Source: CAYVIB01 sp964451365 (GTDB lineage: Bacteria > Pseudomonadota > Gammaproteobacteria > Pseudomonadales > Cellvibrionaceae). From it: a stretch of DNA of 64,000 nucleotides. The notes beneath the pieces are model-generated. The model was not told the origin of the DNA. It saw only the letters and a list, made by a program, of their open reading frames with translations, and ran no database searches. A program made the position numbers and the translations under genes. Shown piece by piece: positions 34,979 through 46,345 of this stretch (within the stretch, counting starts at the first letter, position 1; every line of letters starts with the position of its first letter). Location of the stretch: positions 26,968-90,967 of the forward strand of contig CAYVIB010000022.1 in NCBI GenBank assembly GCA_964451365.1, read 5' to 3'.

Positions 34979-36409
34979 ATGAAAATTATTATTCTGGGTG
35001 CTGGCCGCGTCGGCGGAACACTTGCGTCAAACCTTTCCAGCGAAGCCAACGATATTACCGTGGTCGACACCAACGAGGCGAGCCTGCGGGAATTGCGCGA
35101 CCGCATCGATATCGGCGTGGTGGTTGGTCACGCATCCCACCCCAACGTGCTGCGCCAGGCGGGAATTGAGGACGCCGACATGCTGGTGGCGGTTACCGGC
35201 GTGGATGAGATAAACATGGTCGCCTGCCAGATCGCCCACAGCCTGTTTCGCACGCCCACCAAAATCGCCCGTATTCGCGCCCAGGAGTACGCCTCCTACG
35301 AAGGTTTGTTCCGCAACGATGCCATTCCCGTCGATGTCATCATCAGCCCGGAGCAGTTGGTCTCCGACTATATCTATCGCCTTATCGAAAGACCCGGCGC
35401 CCTGCAGGTGCTGGATTTCGCCAGCGGCATGGTGCAGCTGGTGGCGGTGCGCGCCTACTACGGCGGGCCGCTGGTGGGGCAGGAATTGCGCTTTCTGCGC
35501 AAGCACATGCCCAACGTGGATACACGGGTGGCGGCCATTTACCGCCGCAATCGCCCGATCACGCCCACCGGCACCACTGTTATTGAAGCGGACGACGAGG
35601 TATTTTTCCTCGCCGCCAAATCCGATATCCGCGCGGTAATGAGCGAGCTGCGCCGCCTCGACCGGCCGTACAAGCGCATTATTATCGCCGGCGGCGGCAA
35701 TATCGGCCTGCGCCTGGCCAAGGCGCTGGAAAACAAATACTCGGTCAAGCTGATTGAATTCCACGAGCAACGCTGCCGGCTGCTGACCGAGCAACTCGAC
35801 AGCGCCATCGTCCTGTACGGCAACTCCTCCGACCAGGAATTGTTGCTGGAGGAAAACATTGAAGATACCGATGTTTTCCTGGCGGTAACCAACTCCGACG
35901 AAGCCAACATCATGTCTTCCCTGCTGGCCAAGCGCCTGGGCGCGCGCAAGGTGTTGACGCTGATTGGCAACCCCGCCTATGTCGACCTGGTCCAGGGTGG
36001 CGATATCGATATCGCCATCTCCCCGCAACAGACCACCATCGGCAGCCTGCTGGCACACGTGCGGCGCGGCGATATCGTCAACGCGCACTCGTTGCGGCGC
36101 GGCGCGGCCGAAGCCATCGAAGTGATCGCCCACGGCGACGAACGCACCTCCAAGGTGGTGGGTAAAACCATCGAGGATATCGACCTGCCGGAAGGCGCCA
36201 CCATCGGCGCCATCGTGCGCCAAATTCGCGAGGAAACAACCTCGGATACCGCCGATAAAAGCGGCAAGGCACCAGCGCGTCACGAGGTCATCATTGCCCA
36301 CGATGACGTGGTGATCGAATCCGGCGACCACGTTATCCTGTTTGTGGTGAACAAACGCTACACCCGAGACATCGAGCAACTGTTCCAGGTGGGATTTACG
36401 TTTTTTTAA
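34979..36409 (+). CDS. trkA: Trk potassium uptake regulatory subunit TrkA
   Basis: This 476-residue cytosolic protein consists of two RCK units, each an NAD-binding fold (IIILGAGRVGGTLA at the start, IIIAGGGNIGLRLA near residue 235) plus a C-terminal TrkA-C domain. It gates the TrkH channel in response to nucleotides. It is slightly longer than the E. coli protein (458), with the extra residues in the last domain. trkH follows after 15 bases. Confidence 0.97.
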   Translation: MKIIILGAGRVGGTLASNLSSEANDITVVDTNEASLRELRDRIDIGVVVGHASHPNVLRQAGIEDADMLVAVTGVDEINMVACQIAHSLFRTPTKIARIRAQEYASYEGLFRNDAIPVDVIISPEQLVSDYIYRLIERPGALQVLDFASGMVQLVAVRAYYGGPLVGQELRFLRKHMPNVDTRVAAIYRRNRPITPTGTTVIEADDEVFFLAAKSDIRAVMSELRRLDRPYKRIIIAGGGNIGLRLAKALENKYSVKLIEFHEQRCRLLTEQLDSAIVLYGNSSDQELLLEENIEDTDVFLAVTNSDEANIMSSLLAKRLGARKVLTLIGNPAYVDLVQGGDIDIAISPQQTTIGSLLAHVRRGDIVNAHSLRRGAAEAIEVIAHGDERTSKVVGKTIEDIDLPEGATIGAIVRQIREETTSDTADKSGKAPARHEVIIAHDDVVIESGDHVILFVVNKRYTRDIEQLFQVGFTFF

Positions 36410-36424
36410 ACGTTCAACTCAAAA

Positions 36425-37873
36425 ATGCATTACGCCATTATTTCAAAAGTTCTTGGTTTACTGCTGATGTTATTCAGCATGACCATGGCGCCCCCCATTT
36501 TTGTCTCGCTGTGGTATCAGGACGGGGCGTATATCAGTTTTGTCTTCGCGTTTGCCATTACGCTGGTAACCGGCCTTGCCGCCTGGCTCCCCGTTTACAA
36601 GGTGAAGCAGGAATTGCGCACCCGCGACGGATTTTTGATTACCTCCCTGTTTTGGGCGGTACTGGCGCTGTTCGGTTCGCTGCCTTTCCTGCTGGCCGAA
36701 GCCACGCAAATGTCGTTTACCGATGCGGTGTTCGAGTCCCTTTCCGGCCTGACGACCACCGGGGCGACCGTACTGACCGGGCTCGACCTGCTGCCGCGCT
36801 CCATTCTGTATTACCGGCAGCAACTCCAGTGGTTGGGCGGCATCGGTATTATTGTTATCGCGGTGGCGATTCTGCCCATGCTGGGCATCGGTGGTATGCA
36901 GCTTTACCGCGCCGAATATCCGGGGCCGGTAAAAGACAATAAATTAACACCACGCATTACCGAAACCGCCAAGGCGCTTTTTTTGATTTACCTCAGCCTG
37001 ACCATCGCCTGTTTTCTCGCTTACCGCCTCGCGGGCATGCCGATGTTCGACGCCGTCGGTCACGCATTTTCCACCGTCGCCATCGGCGGTTTTTCCACTC
37101 ACGACACCAGCATTGCCTACTTCGAAAGCGCCTCGATCATGGTGATCTGCATGGTGTTTATGATTCTTTCGGGAGTCAACTTCGCACTGCATTTTTTCGC
37201 CTGGCACACGCGCAGTATCAAACATTATTTTCACGATCCCGAGTTTCGATTTTACGGGTCGATGCTGCTTTTGGGCGCCGCTATCACGGTGGGGTATCTC
37301 TACGAAAGCCGCACCTACGATTTTGCCGATAGTTTGCTTTACGGCAGTTTTGAGTTGATATCAATATTAACCACCAGCGGTTTCGCCGTGGCGGACTTTT
37401 CCCTGTGGCCAACTTTCCTGCCCTTCCTGATTTTCATGTTTGCCTTTATGGGCGCCTGCGCCGGTTCTACCGGCGGCGGTATAAAAATGATTCGCGTCAT
37501 CCTGATTATCAAACAGGGCCTGCGGGAGGTTTACCGGCTGATTCACCCCAATGCGGTCATCTCCATCAAGATCGGCACAAAAAATGTTTCCGGTCGCGTG
37601 GTGGAAGCGGTTTGGGGGTTTTTTGCCGTTTATGCGATTTCGTTCTGGGTGATGGTAATCCTGCTGCTGGCAACGGGGCTGGATTTTATAACCTCGTTTA
37701 CGGCGGTGGGCGCCAGTATCAATAATCTCGGTCCCGGCCTTGGGGATATCGCAAGCCATTACGGCGATCTGAACACTCCGGCAAAATGGGTGCTGTGTTT
37801 TGCCATGCTGCTCGGACGGCTGGAGGTGTTTACCTTGCTGGTATTGTTTACGCCCATGTTTTGGCGGCGGTGA
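36425..37873 (+). CDS. trkH: Trk potassium uptake channel subunit TrkH
   Basis: This 482-residue inner-membrane protein has four pore repeats; GLTTTGATVL, AIGGFSTHD, LTTSGFAVAD and ASINNLGPGLGD contain the selectivity-filter loops. With TrkA it imports potassium. Its stop lies two bases from the end of the convergent paiB gene. Confidence 0.96.
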   Translation: MHYAIISKVLGLLLMLFSMTMAPPIFVSLWYQDGAYISFVFAFAITLVTGLAAWLPVYKVKQELRTRDGFLITSLFWAVLALFGSLPFLLAEATQMSFTDAVFESLSGLTTTGATVLTGLDLLPRSILYYRQQLQWLGGIGIIVIAVAILPMLGIGGMQLYRAEYPGPVKDNKLTPRITETAKALFLIYLSLTIACFLAYRLAGMPMFDAVGHAFSTVAIGGFSTHDTSIAYFESASIMVICMVFMILSGVNFALHFFAWHTRSIKHYFHDPEFRFYGSMLLLGAAITVGYLYESRTYDFADSLLYGSFELISILTTSGFAVADFSLWPTFLPFLIFMFAFMGACAGSTGGGIKMIRVILIIKQGLREVYRLIHPNAVISIKIGTKNVSGRVVEAVWGFFAVYAISFWVMVILLLATGLDFITSFTAVGASINNLGPGLGDIASHYGDLNTPAKWVLCFAMLLGRLEVFTLLVLFTPMFWRR

Positions 37874-37875
37874 TT

Positions 37876-38457
37876 TTAGTCAATCACCTTCATCGCGTTG
37901 GCCATCGCTCGCGAACCAATCTTTTCCAGATTTTCAATAATATCGGCGCGATCCGCGCGCGATTTATTCTGGCTCAGTTTAAATTTTCCCTGAATACCCG
38001 TAATCTGGATTTCCACGCCGACAATTGCCTGCAAAAGTTTTTCGTTGTATTCCGGTTGCCAGGGTTGCTCAAATTCCTTTTCGTATTGGTTTGTCAGTGT
38101 TTCAACGAGCGCCTTTAACCGTTCCGGTTCTTTGAAAGTCGCGCATTTTCCATGGACGTGTACAGCCTGGTAATTCCAGGTGGGAACACCGGGTGAATTA
38201 AACCATTGAGGAGAAATATAAGCGTGCGGACCGAAAAAGATAATAAGAACCTCCTGGCCCTCAATTTCTTCCAGCTGCGGATTCTGTTTTGCCAGATGCG
38301 TTGTCAGAACCGTGCGATCGTCAGCCCGAAGGAAGGGCACATGCGTGGCAAACGGACGGCTCTCCACGGAGGAGATCAGTTGGCCGAAAGCGTTTTTTTG
38401 TATGAAATCAAAAACTACTTCCGGGTCGGTGACCTCAAAATGTTTTGGCGTGTACAT
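37876..38457 (-). CDS. PaiB-type FMN-binding protein
   Basis: This 193-residue protein matches the PaiB family: MYTPKHFEVTDPEVVFDFI at the start, ATHVPFL, THLAKQNPQ and FFGPHAYISPQWF. The fold is a split barrel that can bind FMN. In Bacillus PaiB was described as a negative regulator of protease synthesis and sporulation; that role need not apply here. It converges with trkH. Confidence 0.9.
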   Translation of the reverse strand: MYTPKHFEVTDPEVVFDFIQKNAFGQLISSVESRPFATHVPFLRADDRTVLTTHLAKQNPQLEEIEGQEVLIIFFGPHAYISPQWFNSPGVPTWNYQAVHVHGKCATFKEPERLKALVETLTNQYEKEFEQPWQPEYNEKLLQAIVGVEIQITGIQGKFKLSQNKSRADRADIIENLEKIGSRAMANAMKVID

Positions 38458-38529
38458 GGGACGTTACATAAATTAAAGCAGGACGCATTTTCGCACGCAC
38501 CTCTATTCACTATTTACCGGTCAACCGGA

Positions 38530-38916
38530 CTAGCTGAGGGGAATTTCGGCCATAATGCCCACGAGGTTCTCATCCGGGTCGCGGATAAAACCCATCCACA
38601 ATTCATGATCCGGCATTTTGGCGGTCAGTTGCGGTTCACGGACAAAATCCACCCCCGCATTTTGGATCCTTTCCGTTGCCTGCCGGATATCCGCCACCTT
38701 GTAATAAATGACCGAAGTCCTGTGATCGCGCTCATCCCCCTGTTGTGTCGTCAGCATTAGCCGCACGCCACCGCAGTCAAAAAAAGCCAGGCCCGGCGGC
38801 GCTTCGAACAACAGTTTCAGCCCGAGGATTTTTTTGTAAAAATTCACCGATCGGTTCAGGTCCGATACCGCAATGGCGATTTGGCCAATGCTTTGTATTC
38901 CCGGTGTTGCCGTCAT
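38530..38916 (-). CDS. VOC (glyoxalase/dioxygenase) superfamily protein
   Basis: This 128-residue protein has two beta-alpha-beta-beta-beta modules, with VSDLNRSVNFYKKILGLKL in the first and FIRDPDENLVGIMAE in the second. The first metal-ligand position, usually histidine in HIAI, is glutamine here (QIAIAV), so a classical glyoxalase I site is incomplete. The substrate is unknown. It starts 18 bases after the acyltransferase stop on the same strand. Confidence 0.88.
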   Translation of the reverse strand: MTATPGIQSIGQIAIAVSDLNRSVNFYKKILGLKLLFEAPPGLAFFDCGGVRLMLTTQQGDERDHRTSVIYYKVADIRQATERIQNAGVDFVREPQLTAKMPDHELWMGFIRDPDENLVGIMAEIPLS

Positions 38917-38934
38917 TCCATTTCTCCCTAAAAA

Positions 38935-39822
38935 TTAAAACTGATAACGCGTTGTCACATCACCCGGTTCCACCTTAAACCGTTTGTATTCCCACTGGTA
39001 CTGCTCCGGACAAATAGCGATGCAGTTTTCCACCGCCTGGTTCATGGCCGCCAGGCTTTGCGCTTCGTCCTCGCTGTAAATTTCCTCGGGCGGCTGCAGG
39101 AAGTGCAGCTCGAAACCACCTTCCACCCGCTGGGCAACGCCGGCGACCACCCGGCAGCCTGTGCGTTTAATCAGGCCGTGCACCAGCGTCATGGTATAAG
39201 CCGGCGTACCAAAAAAAGGGCTGAACTCGCCGCCCTGGTCCGGGCACTGGTCCGGCAGTATGCCCAGAATGCCCTTTTCCTTTAGCGCCGCCAGCAACTG
39301 GGCCACGCCCTTGCGGTTGGCGGGCGCGGACGTCATGCCCACCTGCCTGCGGTTTTTCACCACGAACTGTTCCAGGAACGGCTGCTTGGGCGGCTGATAC
39401 AGGCAGGTAACCTGACCATATTTGGAAAGGCGGGCGCCGAGAAATTCCCAGTTGCCGATATGCGGCGCCAGCAGAATCACACCCTTGTCGGCGTTCACCG
39501 CATCCAGCATGTTCTGTTCGCCGTGAATTTTAAGGACGTGCCGCTCGCGCCAGGGATTGTCGCGATGCCAGATCACGAACGTTTCCGCCGCCAGCGCGCC
39601 GGTGGCCAGCATGCTTTGTTTTGCCAGCGACTCCCGCTCATTTTCCTCAAGCGAAGGAAAACAGATTTGCAGGTTTTCGCGCGTGACCTTGCTGTTGCGA
39701 TCCTGCCGCCACCAACTGACACGCCCGAAAAAACGGCCCACCGAACGCGCGGTGGACAGGGGCAGGGCGCCCAACGCCCTGATTAAAAATAATGCGGTGC
39801 CTTCTTTAAAACTGGCCATCAA
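38935..39822 (-). CDS. Lipid A late acyltransferase (LpxL/HtrB family)
   Basis: This 295-residue protein has an N-terminal membrane-associated helix and the acyltransferase site HIGNWE (HX4E) at about residues 122-127. LPDQCPDQGGEFSPFFG and YQWEYKRFK near the end are typical of LpxL-type enzymes, which add secondary fatty acids to lipid A at the inner membrane. In Pseudomonas a gene of this family lies close to glyQS in the same relative position. Confidence 0.92.
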   Translation of the reverse strand: MMASFKEGTALFLIRALGALPLSTARSVGRFFGRVSWWRQDRNSKVTRENLQICFPSLEENERESLAKQSMLATGALAAETFVIWHRDNPWRERHVLKIHGEQNMLDAVNADKGVILLAPHIGNWEFLGARLSKYGQVTCLYQPPKQPFLEQFVVKNRRQVGMTSAPANRKGVAQLLAALKEKGILGILPDQCPDQGGEFSPFFGTPAYTMTLVHGLIKRTGCRVVAGVAQRVEGGFELHFLQPPEEIYSEDEAQSLAAMNQAVENCIAICPEQYQWEYKRFKVEPGDVTTRYQF

Positions 39823-39862
39823 CTCTCATCTGCTTATCTTGAATTGGCAGGTGGCGCCCGAA

Positions 39863-39892
39863 GTGTCGGACCATCGCTTACCCACCCTACGG
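39863..39892 (+). repeat. Dispersed repeat, copy 1 (upstream of glyQ)
   Basis: The 30 bases read GTGTCGGACCATCGCTTACC then CACCCTACGG. An inverted copy, with the same first 17 bases and a five-base deletion, is at 44373-44398, so the two copies flank the glyQ-glyS-gmhB-plsC unit in opposite orientation. No protein coding is evident in this copy. Confidence 0.75.
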
Positions 39893-40035
39893 TCGGGATT
39901 TTTTTCGGTAGATCGCGGGATTATTACGTTATGCCGGTTTCGCATCAAGGTTTCAGGCCGGCATGCCATGGTGGAACAGAAACTCAGCCGCTATAATTGC
40001 GCGCTTCGCGAAAACCAATTTCAGAGTATTTGATT

Positions 40036-40992
40036 GTGCCGACTCCCGACGTTTCCACATTTCAAGGGTTAATTCTCGCCCTGCAACAGTATTGGGCGGA
40101 AAAGGGTTGCGTGGTATTGCAGCCACTGGATATGGAAGTGGGCGCCGGAACCTTTCATCCCGCCACCTTCCTGCGGGCCATCGGCCCGGAAACCTGGAAC
40201 AGCGCCTATGTGCAGCCCTGCCGCCGGCCCACCGACGGCCGCTACGGCGAAAATCCGAACCGCCTGCAGCACTATTACCAGTTCCAGGTGGTGCTGAAAC
40301 CTTCCCCCAAGGACATTCAGGATCTGTACCTGGGCTCGCTGGAACATTTGGGTATCGATACCAAGGTGCACGATATCCGCTTTGTCGAGGACAACTGGGA
40401 ATCCCCGACTCTGGGCGCCTGGGGCCTGGGCTGGGAGGTATGGCTCAACGGCATGGAAGTCACCCAGTTTACCTACTTCCAGCAGGTGGGCGGCCTGGAG
40501 TGTTATCCGGTCACTGGCGAGATCACCTACGGTATCGAACGTATCGCCATGTACCTGCAGAACAAGAACTCCATTTTCGACCTGGTGTGGACGACCTACC
40601 CCAACGGCGACACCGTGACCTACGGCGACGTGTTTCACCAGAACGAGGTGGAGATGTCGCACTTTAACTTCAGCGAGGCAAACGTGGACTTCCTGTTCAA
40701 AACCTTCGATGTCTGCGAAGCCGAATCCACCCGCCTGATAGAAAAAGGCCTGCCGCTGCCGGCCTATGAAATGGTCATGAAAGCCTCCCACGCGTTTAAC
40801 CTGCTCGACGCCCGCCAGGCGATTTCCGTTACCGAAAGACAGCGCTACATCCTGCGCGTACGAACACTGGCGAGAAATGTTGCCCAGGCCTACTTCGACT
40901 CGCGCCTGAAACTGGGCTTTCCCCTGGCGCCACCGGCGCTACGCGAGGAAGTAACACAACGCGCAAAAGAAGAAGGGGAGAAAAAGGCATGA
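40036..40992 (+). CDS. glyQ: Glycyl-tRNA synthetase alpha subunit
   Basis: This 318-residue class II synthetase subunit charges glycine. Motifs: DMEVGAGTFHPATFLRAIGPE, RRPTDGRYGENPNRLQHYYQFQV and FNLLDARQAISVTERQRYI. The start is not ATG. GTG 40036 (giving MPTPDVSTFQG) fits homologues best; TTG 40030 and TTG 39997 are alternatives, and no strong binding site decides. The stop overlaps the glyS start by four bases. Confidence 0.96.
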   Translation: MPTPDVSTFQGLILALQQYWAEKGCVVLQPLDMEVGAGTFHPATFLRAIGPETWNSAYVQPCRRPTDGRYGENPNRLQHYYQFQVVLKPSPKDIQDLYLGSLEHLGIDTKVHDIRFVEDNWESPTLGAWGLGWEVWLNGMEVTQFTYFQQVGGLECYPVTGEITYGIERIAMYLQNKNSIFDLVWTTYPNGDTVTYGDVFHQNEVEMSHFNFSEANVDFLFKTFDVCEAESTRLIEKGLPLPAYEMVMKASHAFNLLDARQAISVTERQRYILRVRTLARNVAQAYFDSRLKLGFPLAPPALREEVTQRAKEEGEKKA

Positions 40993-43067
40993 GCAAAGAT
41001 TTTCTGGTGGAACTGGGCACCGAAGAGCTGCCGCCCAAATCCCTGCTGACGCTGGCGACCGATTTCCGTAACAACGTGGAGCAGGCGCTGCAAAAGGAAA
41101 AGCTCGGCTTTAAGGCTGTTAGCTACTACGCCACGCCGCGCCGGTTGGCCGTGGCGGTGGATGCGCTGGAGGAACAGGCGCCGGATGAAAATACCGAACT
41201 GTGGGGCCCGCCGTTATCGGTCGCCTTCGATAAAGAGGGCAAGCCCACCAAGGCAGCCGAAGCCTTCGCCAGCAAGAACGGCCTCAATGTTGACGACCTG
41301 AAAACCAAACACAGCGACGAAAAGGTCGGCAAGCTGGTGCATCGCTCGGTCAGCAGGGGCGCCAAAGCCGTGGACTTGCTGCCCGCTGTCGTCCAGAAGG
41401 CACTGGACGACCTGCCCATTGCCAGACGCATGCGCTGGGGTGCCTCACGGGCGGAATTTGTCCGGCCGGTGCATTGGCTGGTAATGCTTTACGGCACCGA
41501 TGTGGTGAACTGCGAGATCTATGGCGTTAAATCATCGAATCTGTCAAAAGGCCACCGTTTTCACGCGAATCATGATATTCCAATTCAGGATCGGGTTAGT
41601 TACCAGCAAACTTTGACGCGCGAAGGGAAGATCATGCCCGACTTTGCCGGTCGTCAAAAAGCTATCGCCGAGCAGGTAAACGCCAAGGCAAAAGAACTCG
41701 GCGGCCAGGCGGTAATCAGTGACGACCTGCTGGACGAAGTAACCGCACTGGTGGAATGGCCGGTGGCGCTGGCGGGTAATTTCGACCGCGAGTTTCTGGA
41801 GGTTCCGGCGGAAGCGCTCATTTCCTCAATGAAGGAGCACCAGAAGTACTTCCACGTGGTGGATACCGACAGCAAGCTGATGCCGCACTTTATCACCGTC
41901 TCCAACCTGGAGAGCAAGAATCCGGCCCAGGTGATTGACGGCAACGAACGCGTGATCCGCCCCCGCCTGGCGGATGCGGCTTTCTTCTTTAATACCGACC
42001 GGCAGACCAAACTGGAAGCGCGCCGGGAAAAACTGAAGAGCGTGCTTTTCCAGGCAAAACTGGGTACGATCTTCGATAAAACCGCCCGAATCGAAGCACT
42101 TTCACAACAAATCGCCGCCAAAATCGGCGCGAATACCGACCTGACCAGCCGCGCCGCTCAACTTAGCAAGTGCGACCTGGTGAGCAGCATGGTGTACGAA
42201 TTTCCGGATATGCAGGGCATTGCCGGCTACCACTACGCCACACACGATGGCGAAGCGCCGGAAGTGGCCCAGGCTCTGATCGAGCAATACCGGCCGCGTT
42301 TTGCCGGCGACGACGTGCCCGAATCCCTGACCGGCGCCCTTATCGCCATCGCCGACCGGCTCGACACTATTACCGGTATCTTCGGCATCGGCCAGACGCC
42401 CACCGGATCAAAAGACCCCTTCGGCCTGCGCCGCGCCTCGCTTGGCGTGCTGCGGATTATGGTGGAGAAAAAGCTAGACCTGGATCTGCGCGAATTGGTT
42501 ACCTTCGCCGCCGGCCAGTTCAGGAATCTACCCAAAGCCACCACCGTGGCCGACGATGTGCTGGCTTACATGCTGGAACGGTTCAAGGCCTGGTATGGCG
42601 AAGCCGGCATTGCGCCGGAAGTTTTCCAGGCGGTGAGCGCGAAAAACCTGAGCTGTCCGCTGGATATCGACAACCGCGTCCATGCGGTGGCGGAGTTCTA
42701 CAAACTGCCGGAAGCAGAAGCACTGGCCAGCGCCAATAAGCGCGTCTCCAACATTATCGCCAAGCAAGACTCAAAAATTCCCGATCAGGTAAACGACTCG
42801 TTGCTACAGGAAGACGCGGAGAAAAAACTGGCCGGGCAGGTTGCGGCCATGCGCGAAAACGTCGCGCCGCTATTTGCACAGAGAAATTACACGCAAGCCC
42901 TCGCCACGCTCGCCAGCCTGCGCGCACCGGTGGACAATTTTTTCGACAACGTGATGGTAATGACCGACGATGAAAAGCTGCGCAACAATCGCCTGGCACT
43001 GTTGCAGCAACTTCGCGAGTTGTTCCTGGAAGTGGCGGACATTTCCCATCTGGCCGTAAAAACCTGA
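40989..43067 (+). CDS. glyS: Glycyl-tRNA synthetase beta subunit
   Basis: This 692-residue subunit has the N-terminal MSKDFLVELGTEELPPKSL, then YYATPRRLAV, the HD-like region with MVYEFPDMQGIAGYHYA, and the anticodon-binding C-terminus with FFDNVMVMTDDEKLRNNRLALL. It forms the tetrameric alpha2beta2 enzyme with GlyQ. ATGA overlaps couple it to glyQ, and its stop overlaps the gmhB start by one base. Confidence 0.97.
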   Translation: MSKDFLVELGTEELPPKSLLTLATDFRNNVEQALQKEKLGFKAVSYYATPRRLAVAVDALEEQAPDENTELWGPPLSVAFDKEGKPTKAAEAFASKNGLNVDDLKTKHSDEKVGKLVHRSVSRGAKAVDLLPAVVQKALDDLPIARRMRWGASRAEFVRPVHWLVMLYGTDVVNCEIYGVKSSNLSKGHRFHANHDIPIQDRVSYQQTLTREGKIMPDFAGRQKAIAEQVNAKAKELGGQAVISDDLLDEVTALVEWPVALAGNFDREFLEVPAEALISSMKEHQKYFHVVDTDSKLMPHFITVSNLESKNPAQVIDGNERVIRPRLADAAFFFNTDRQTKLEARREKLKSVLFQAKLGTIFDKTARIEALSQQIAAKIGANTDLTSRAAQLSKCDLVSSMVYEFPDMQGIAGYHYATHDGEAPEVAQALIEQYRPRFAGDDVPESLTGALIAIADRLDTITGIFGIGQTPTGSKDPFGLRRASLGVLRIMVEKKLDLDLRELVTFAAGQFRNLPKATTVADDVLAYMLERFKAWYGEAGIAPEVFQAVSAKNLSCPLDIDNRVHAVAEFYKLPEAEALASANKRVSNIIAKQDSKIPDQVNDSLLQEDAEKKLAGQVAAMRENVAPLFAQRNYTQALATLASLRAPVDNFFDNVMVMTDDEKLRNNRLALLQQLRELFLEVADISHLAVKT

Positions 43068-43633
43068 TGGCCGAAACCAGCGAATCGAATCCATGGATCG
43101 TTCTCGACCGGGACGGTGTTATCAACGCCGATTCGGACGACTTTATAAAAAGCGTCGATGAGTGGATTCCAATCGAAGGCAGCATAGACGCCATTGCACA
43201 GCTGTCCAAAGCCGGTTACCGGATTGTCGTGATCTCAAACCAGTCCGGCGTGGGGCGCGGCCTTTTCGATCAGCCAACGCTGGAAGCCATGCACAGCAAA
43301 ATGCATGAACTCGTCCGGCAGGCCGGCGGCAACATTGAAGGCGTTTTTTATTGCCCACACGCGCCGGCGGAAGACTGCCGCTGCCGTAAACCGCAAATAG
43401 CGTTATTCAATGAAGCGGAAGCAAAATTTAATATATCACTCGCCGGCGCCTATGCGGTGGGTGACAGCCTCCGCGACCTGGAGGCGGCGATTAAAAAGCA
43501 GTGCAAACCGGTTTTGGTACTGACCGGCAAGGGAAGGAAGACGCAACCACAGTTGAGCCAGCTGGAGCAGCCGGTTGCGGTTTTTAACAATCTGTTCGAC
43601 TTCACCCAACAACTCCTAAGCGGTAGCTTTTAG
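43067..43633 (+). CDS. gmhB: D-glycero-beta-D-manno-heptose-1,7-bisphosphate 7-phosphatase
   Basis: This 188-residue HAD-family phosphatase acts in synthesis of the heptose of lipopolysaccharide inner core. The catalytic motif is LDRDGVINAD, the second motif ISNQSGVGRG, and a zinc site is seen in CPHAPAEDCRCRKP. VGDSLRDLEAA is the magnesium site. It is translated in overlap with glyS, a conserved arrangement in pseudomonads. Confidence 0.96.
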   Translation: MAETSESNPWIVLDRDGVINADSDDFIKSVDEWIPIEGSIDAIAQLSKAGYRIVVISNQSGVGRGLFDQPTLEAMHSKMHELVRQAGGNIEGVFYCPHAPAEDCRCRKPQIALFNEAEAKFNISLAGAYAVGDSLRDLEAAIKKQCKPVLVLTGKGRKTQPQLSQLEQPVAVFNNLFDFTQQLLSGSF

Positions 43634-43649
43634 TAAGGAAAATAAAAGC

Positions 43650-44378
43650 GTGTCTTTTATTACCACCGTCAGAACTGTTCTGTTCAGCGTCGGGTATTTT
43701 TTATCCGGCATTATTTACGGCACCCTTTCTTTATTGACGTGGGTGCTGCCGCCCATACTGCGGCACCGGATTATTATCTACTGGACCTATTTCGGTATTG
43801 CCTGGGTGCGCATTACCTGCGGCGTGCGGCACAAGGTTATCGGCCGGGAAAACCTGGCCGACCGCTCGCGCCCCGTGGTGGTGATGTCGAAACACCAGAG
43901 CACCTGGGAGACGCTGTTTTTACAGGGCCTGTTTTTTCCCGCCTGTACAATTTTAAAAAAAGAATTGCTCCGCATTCCTTTTTTCGGCTGGGGCCTGCGC
44001 GGACTTAACGCCGTGGCAATTGATCGCGGCAATCCGCGCGTGGCACTCAAGCAGGTAAAAGAAGGCGGATTGAGAAGACTTGCCAACGGCTACAACCTGA
44101 TTGTTTTTCCGGAAGGCACACGCATTCCACCCGGGAGGCAGGGCAAATATGCGCGTAGCGGCGCCGATATTGCGATAAGCGCCAACGTGGATGTGATACC
44201 CGTTGCGGTTAACGCCGGCCACCTGTGGCGCAAAGGTAAATTCCAAATAAAACCCGGCGTCGTGACGGTGGTGGTGGGGCCGTGTATATCCTCGCAAAAT
44301 AAAAACAGCCGTGAGCTGACGGAGGAAGTCGAAAACTGGATTGAAGCGCGGATGAAGGAAATCGATATCGAACCGTAG
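43650..44378 (+). CDS. 1-acyl-sn-glycerol-3-phosphate acyltransferase (PlsC-like)
   Basis: This 242-residue membrane-bound acyltransferase has an N-terminal hydrophobic segment, HQSTWE (HX4E site, about residues 76-81) and FPEGTRIPPG, the glycerol-phosphate binding motif. It makes phosphatidic acid or remodels phospholipids. The start is GTG 43650 with TAAGGAA at a good distance. The stop codon lies inside the second copy of a dispersed repeat. Confidence 0.92.
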   Translation: MSFITTVRTVLFSVGYFLSGIIYGTLSLLTWVLPPILRHRIIIYWTYFGIAWVRITCGVRHKVIGRENLADRSRPVVVMSKHQSTWETLFLQGLFFPACTILKKELLRIPFFGWGLRGLNAVAIDRGNPRVALKQVKEGGLRRLANGYNLIVFPEGTRIPPGRQGKYARSGADIAISANVDVIPVAVNAGHLWRKGKFQIKPGVVTVVVGPCISSQNKNSRELTEEVENWIEARMKEIDIEP

Positions 44379-44398
44379 GGCAAGCGATGGTCCGACAC
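44373..44398 (-). repeat. Dispersed repeat, copy 2 (end of plsC)
   Basis: This is the inverted counterpart of the repeat at 39863-39892; on the minus strand it reads GTGTCGGACCATCGCTTGCC then CTACGG. It supplies the last codons and stop of plsC and the spacer to the convergent aacS gene. Confidence 0.75.
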
Positions 44399-44407
44399 AT
44401 CAACGTA

Positions 44408-46345
<1,938 letters not shown>

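Noticed and set aside
35027..36379. A 450-residue open frame antisense to trkA
   Set aside because: It mirrors trkA codon structure and has no recognisable domain.
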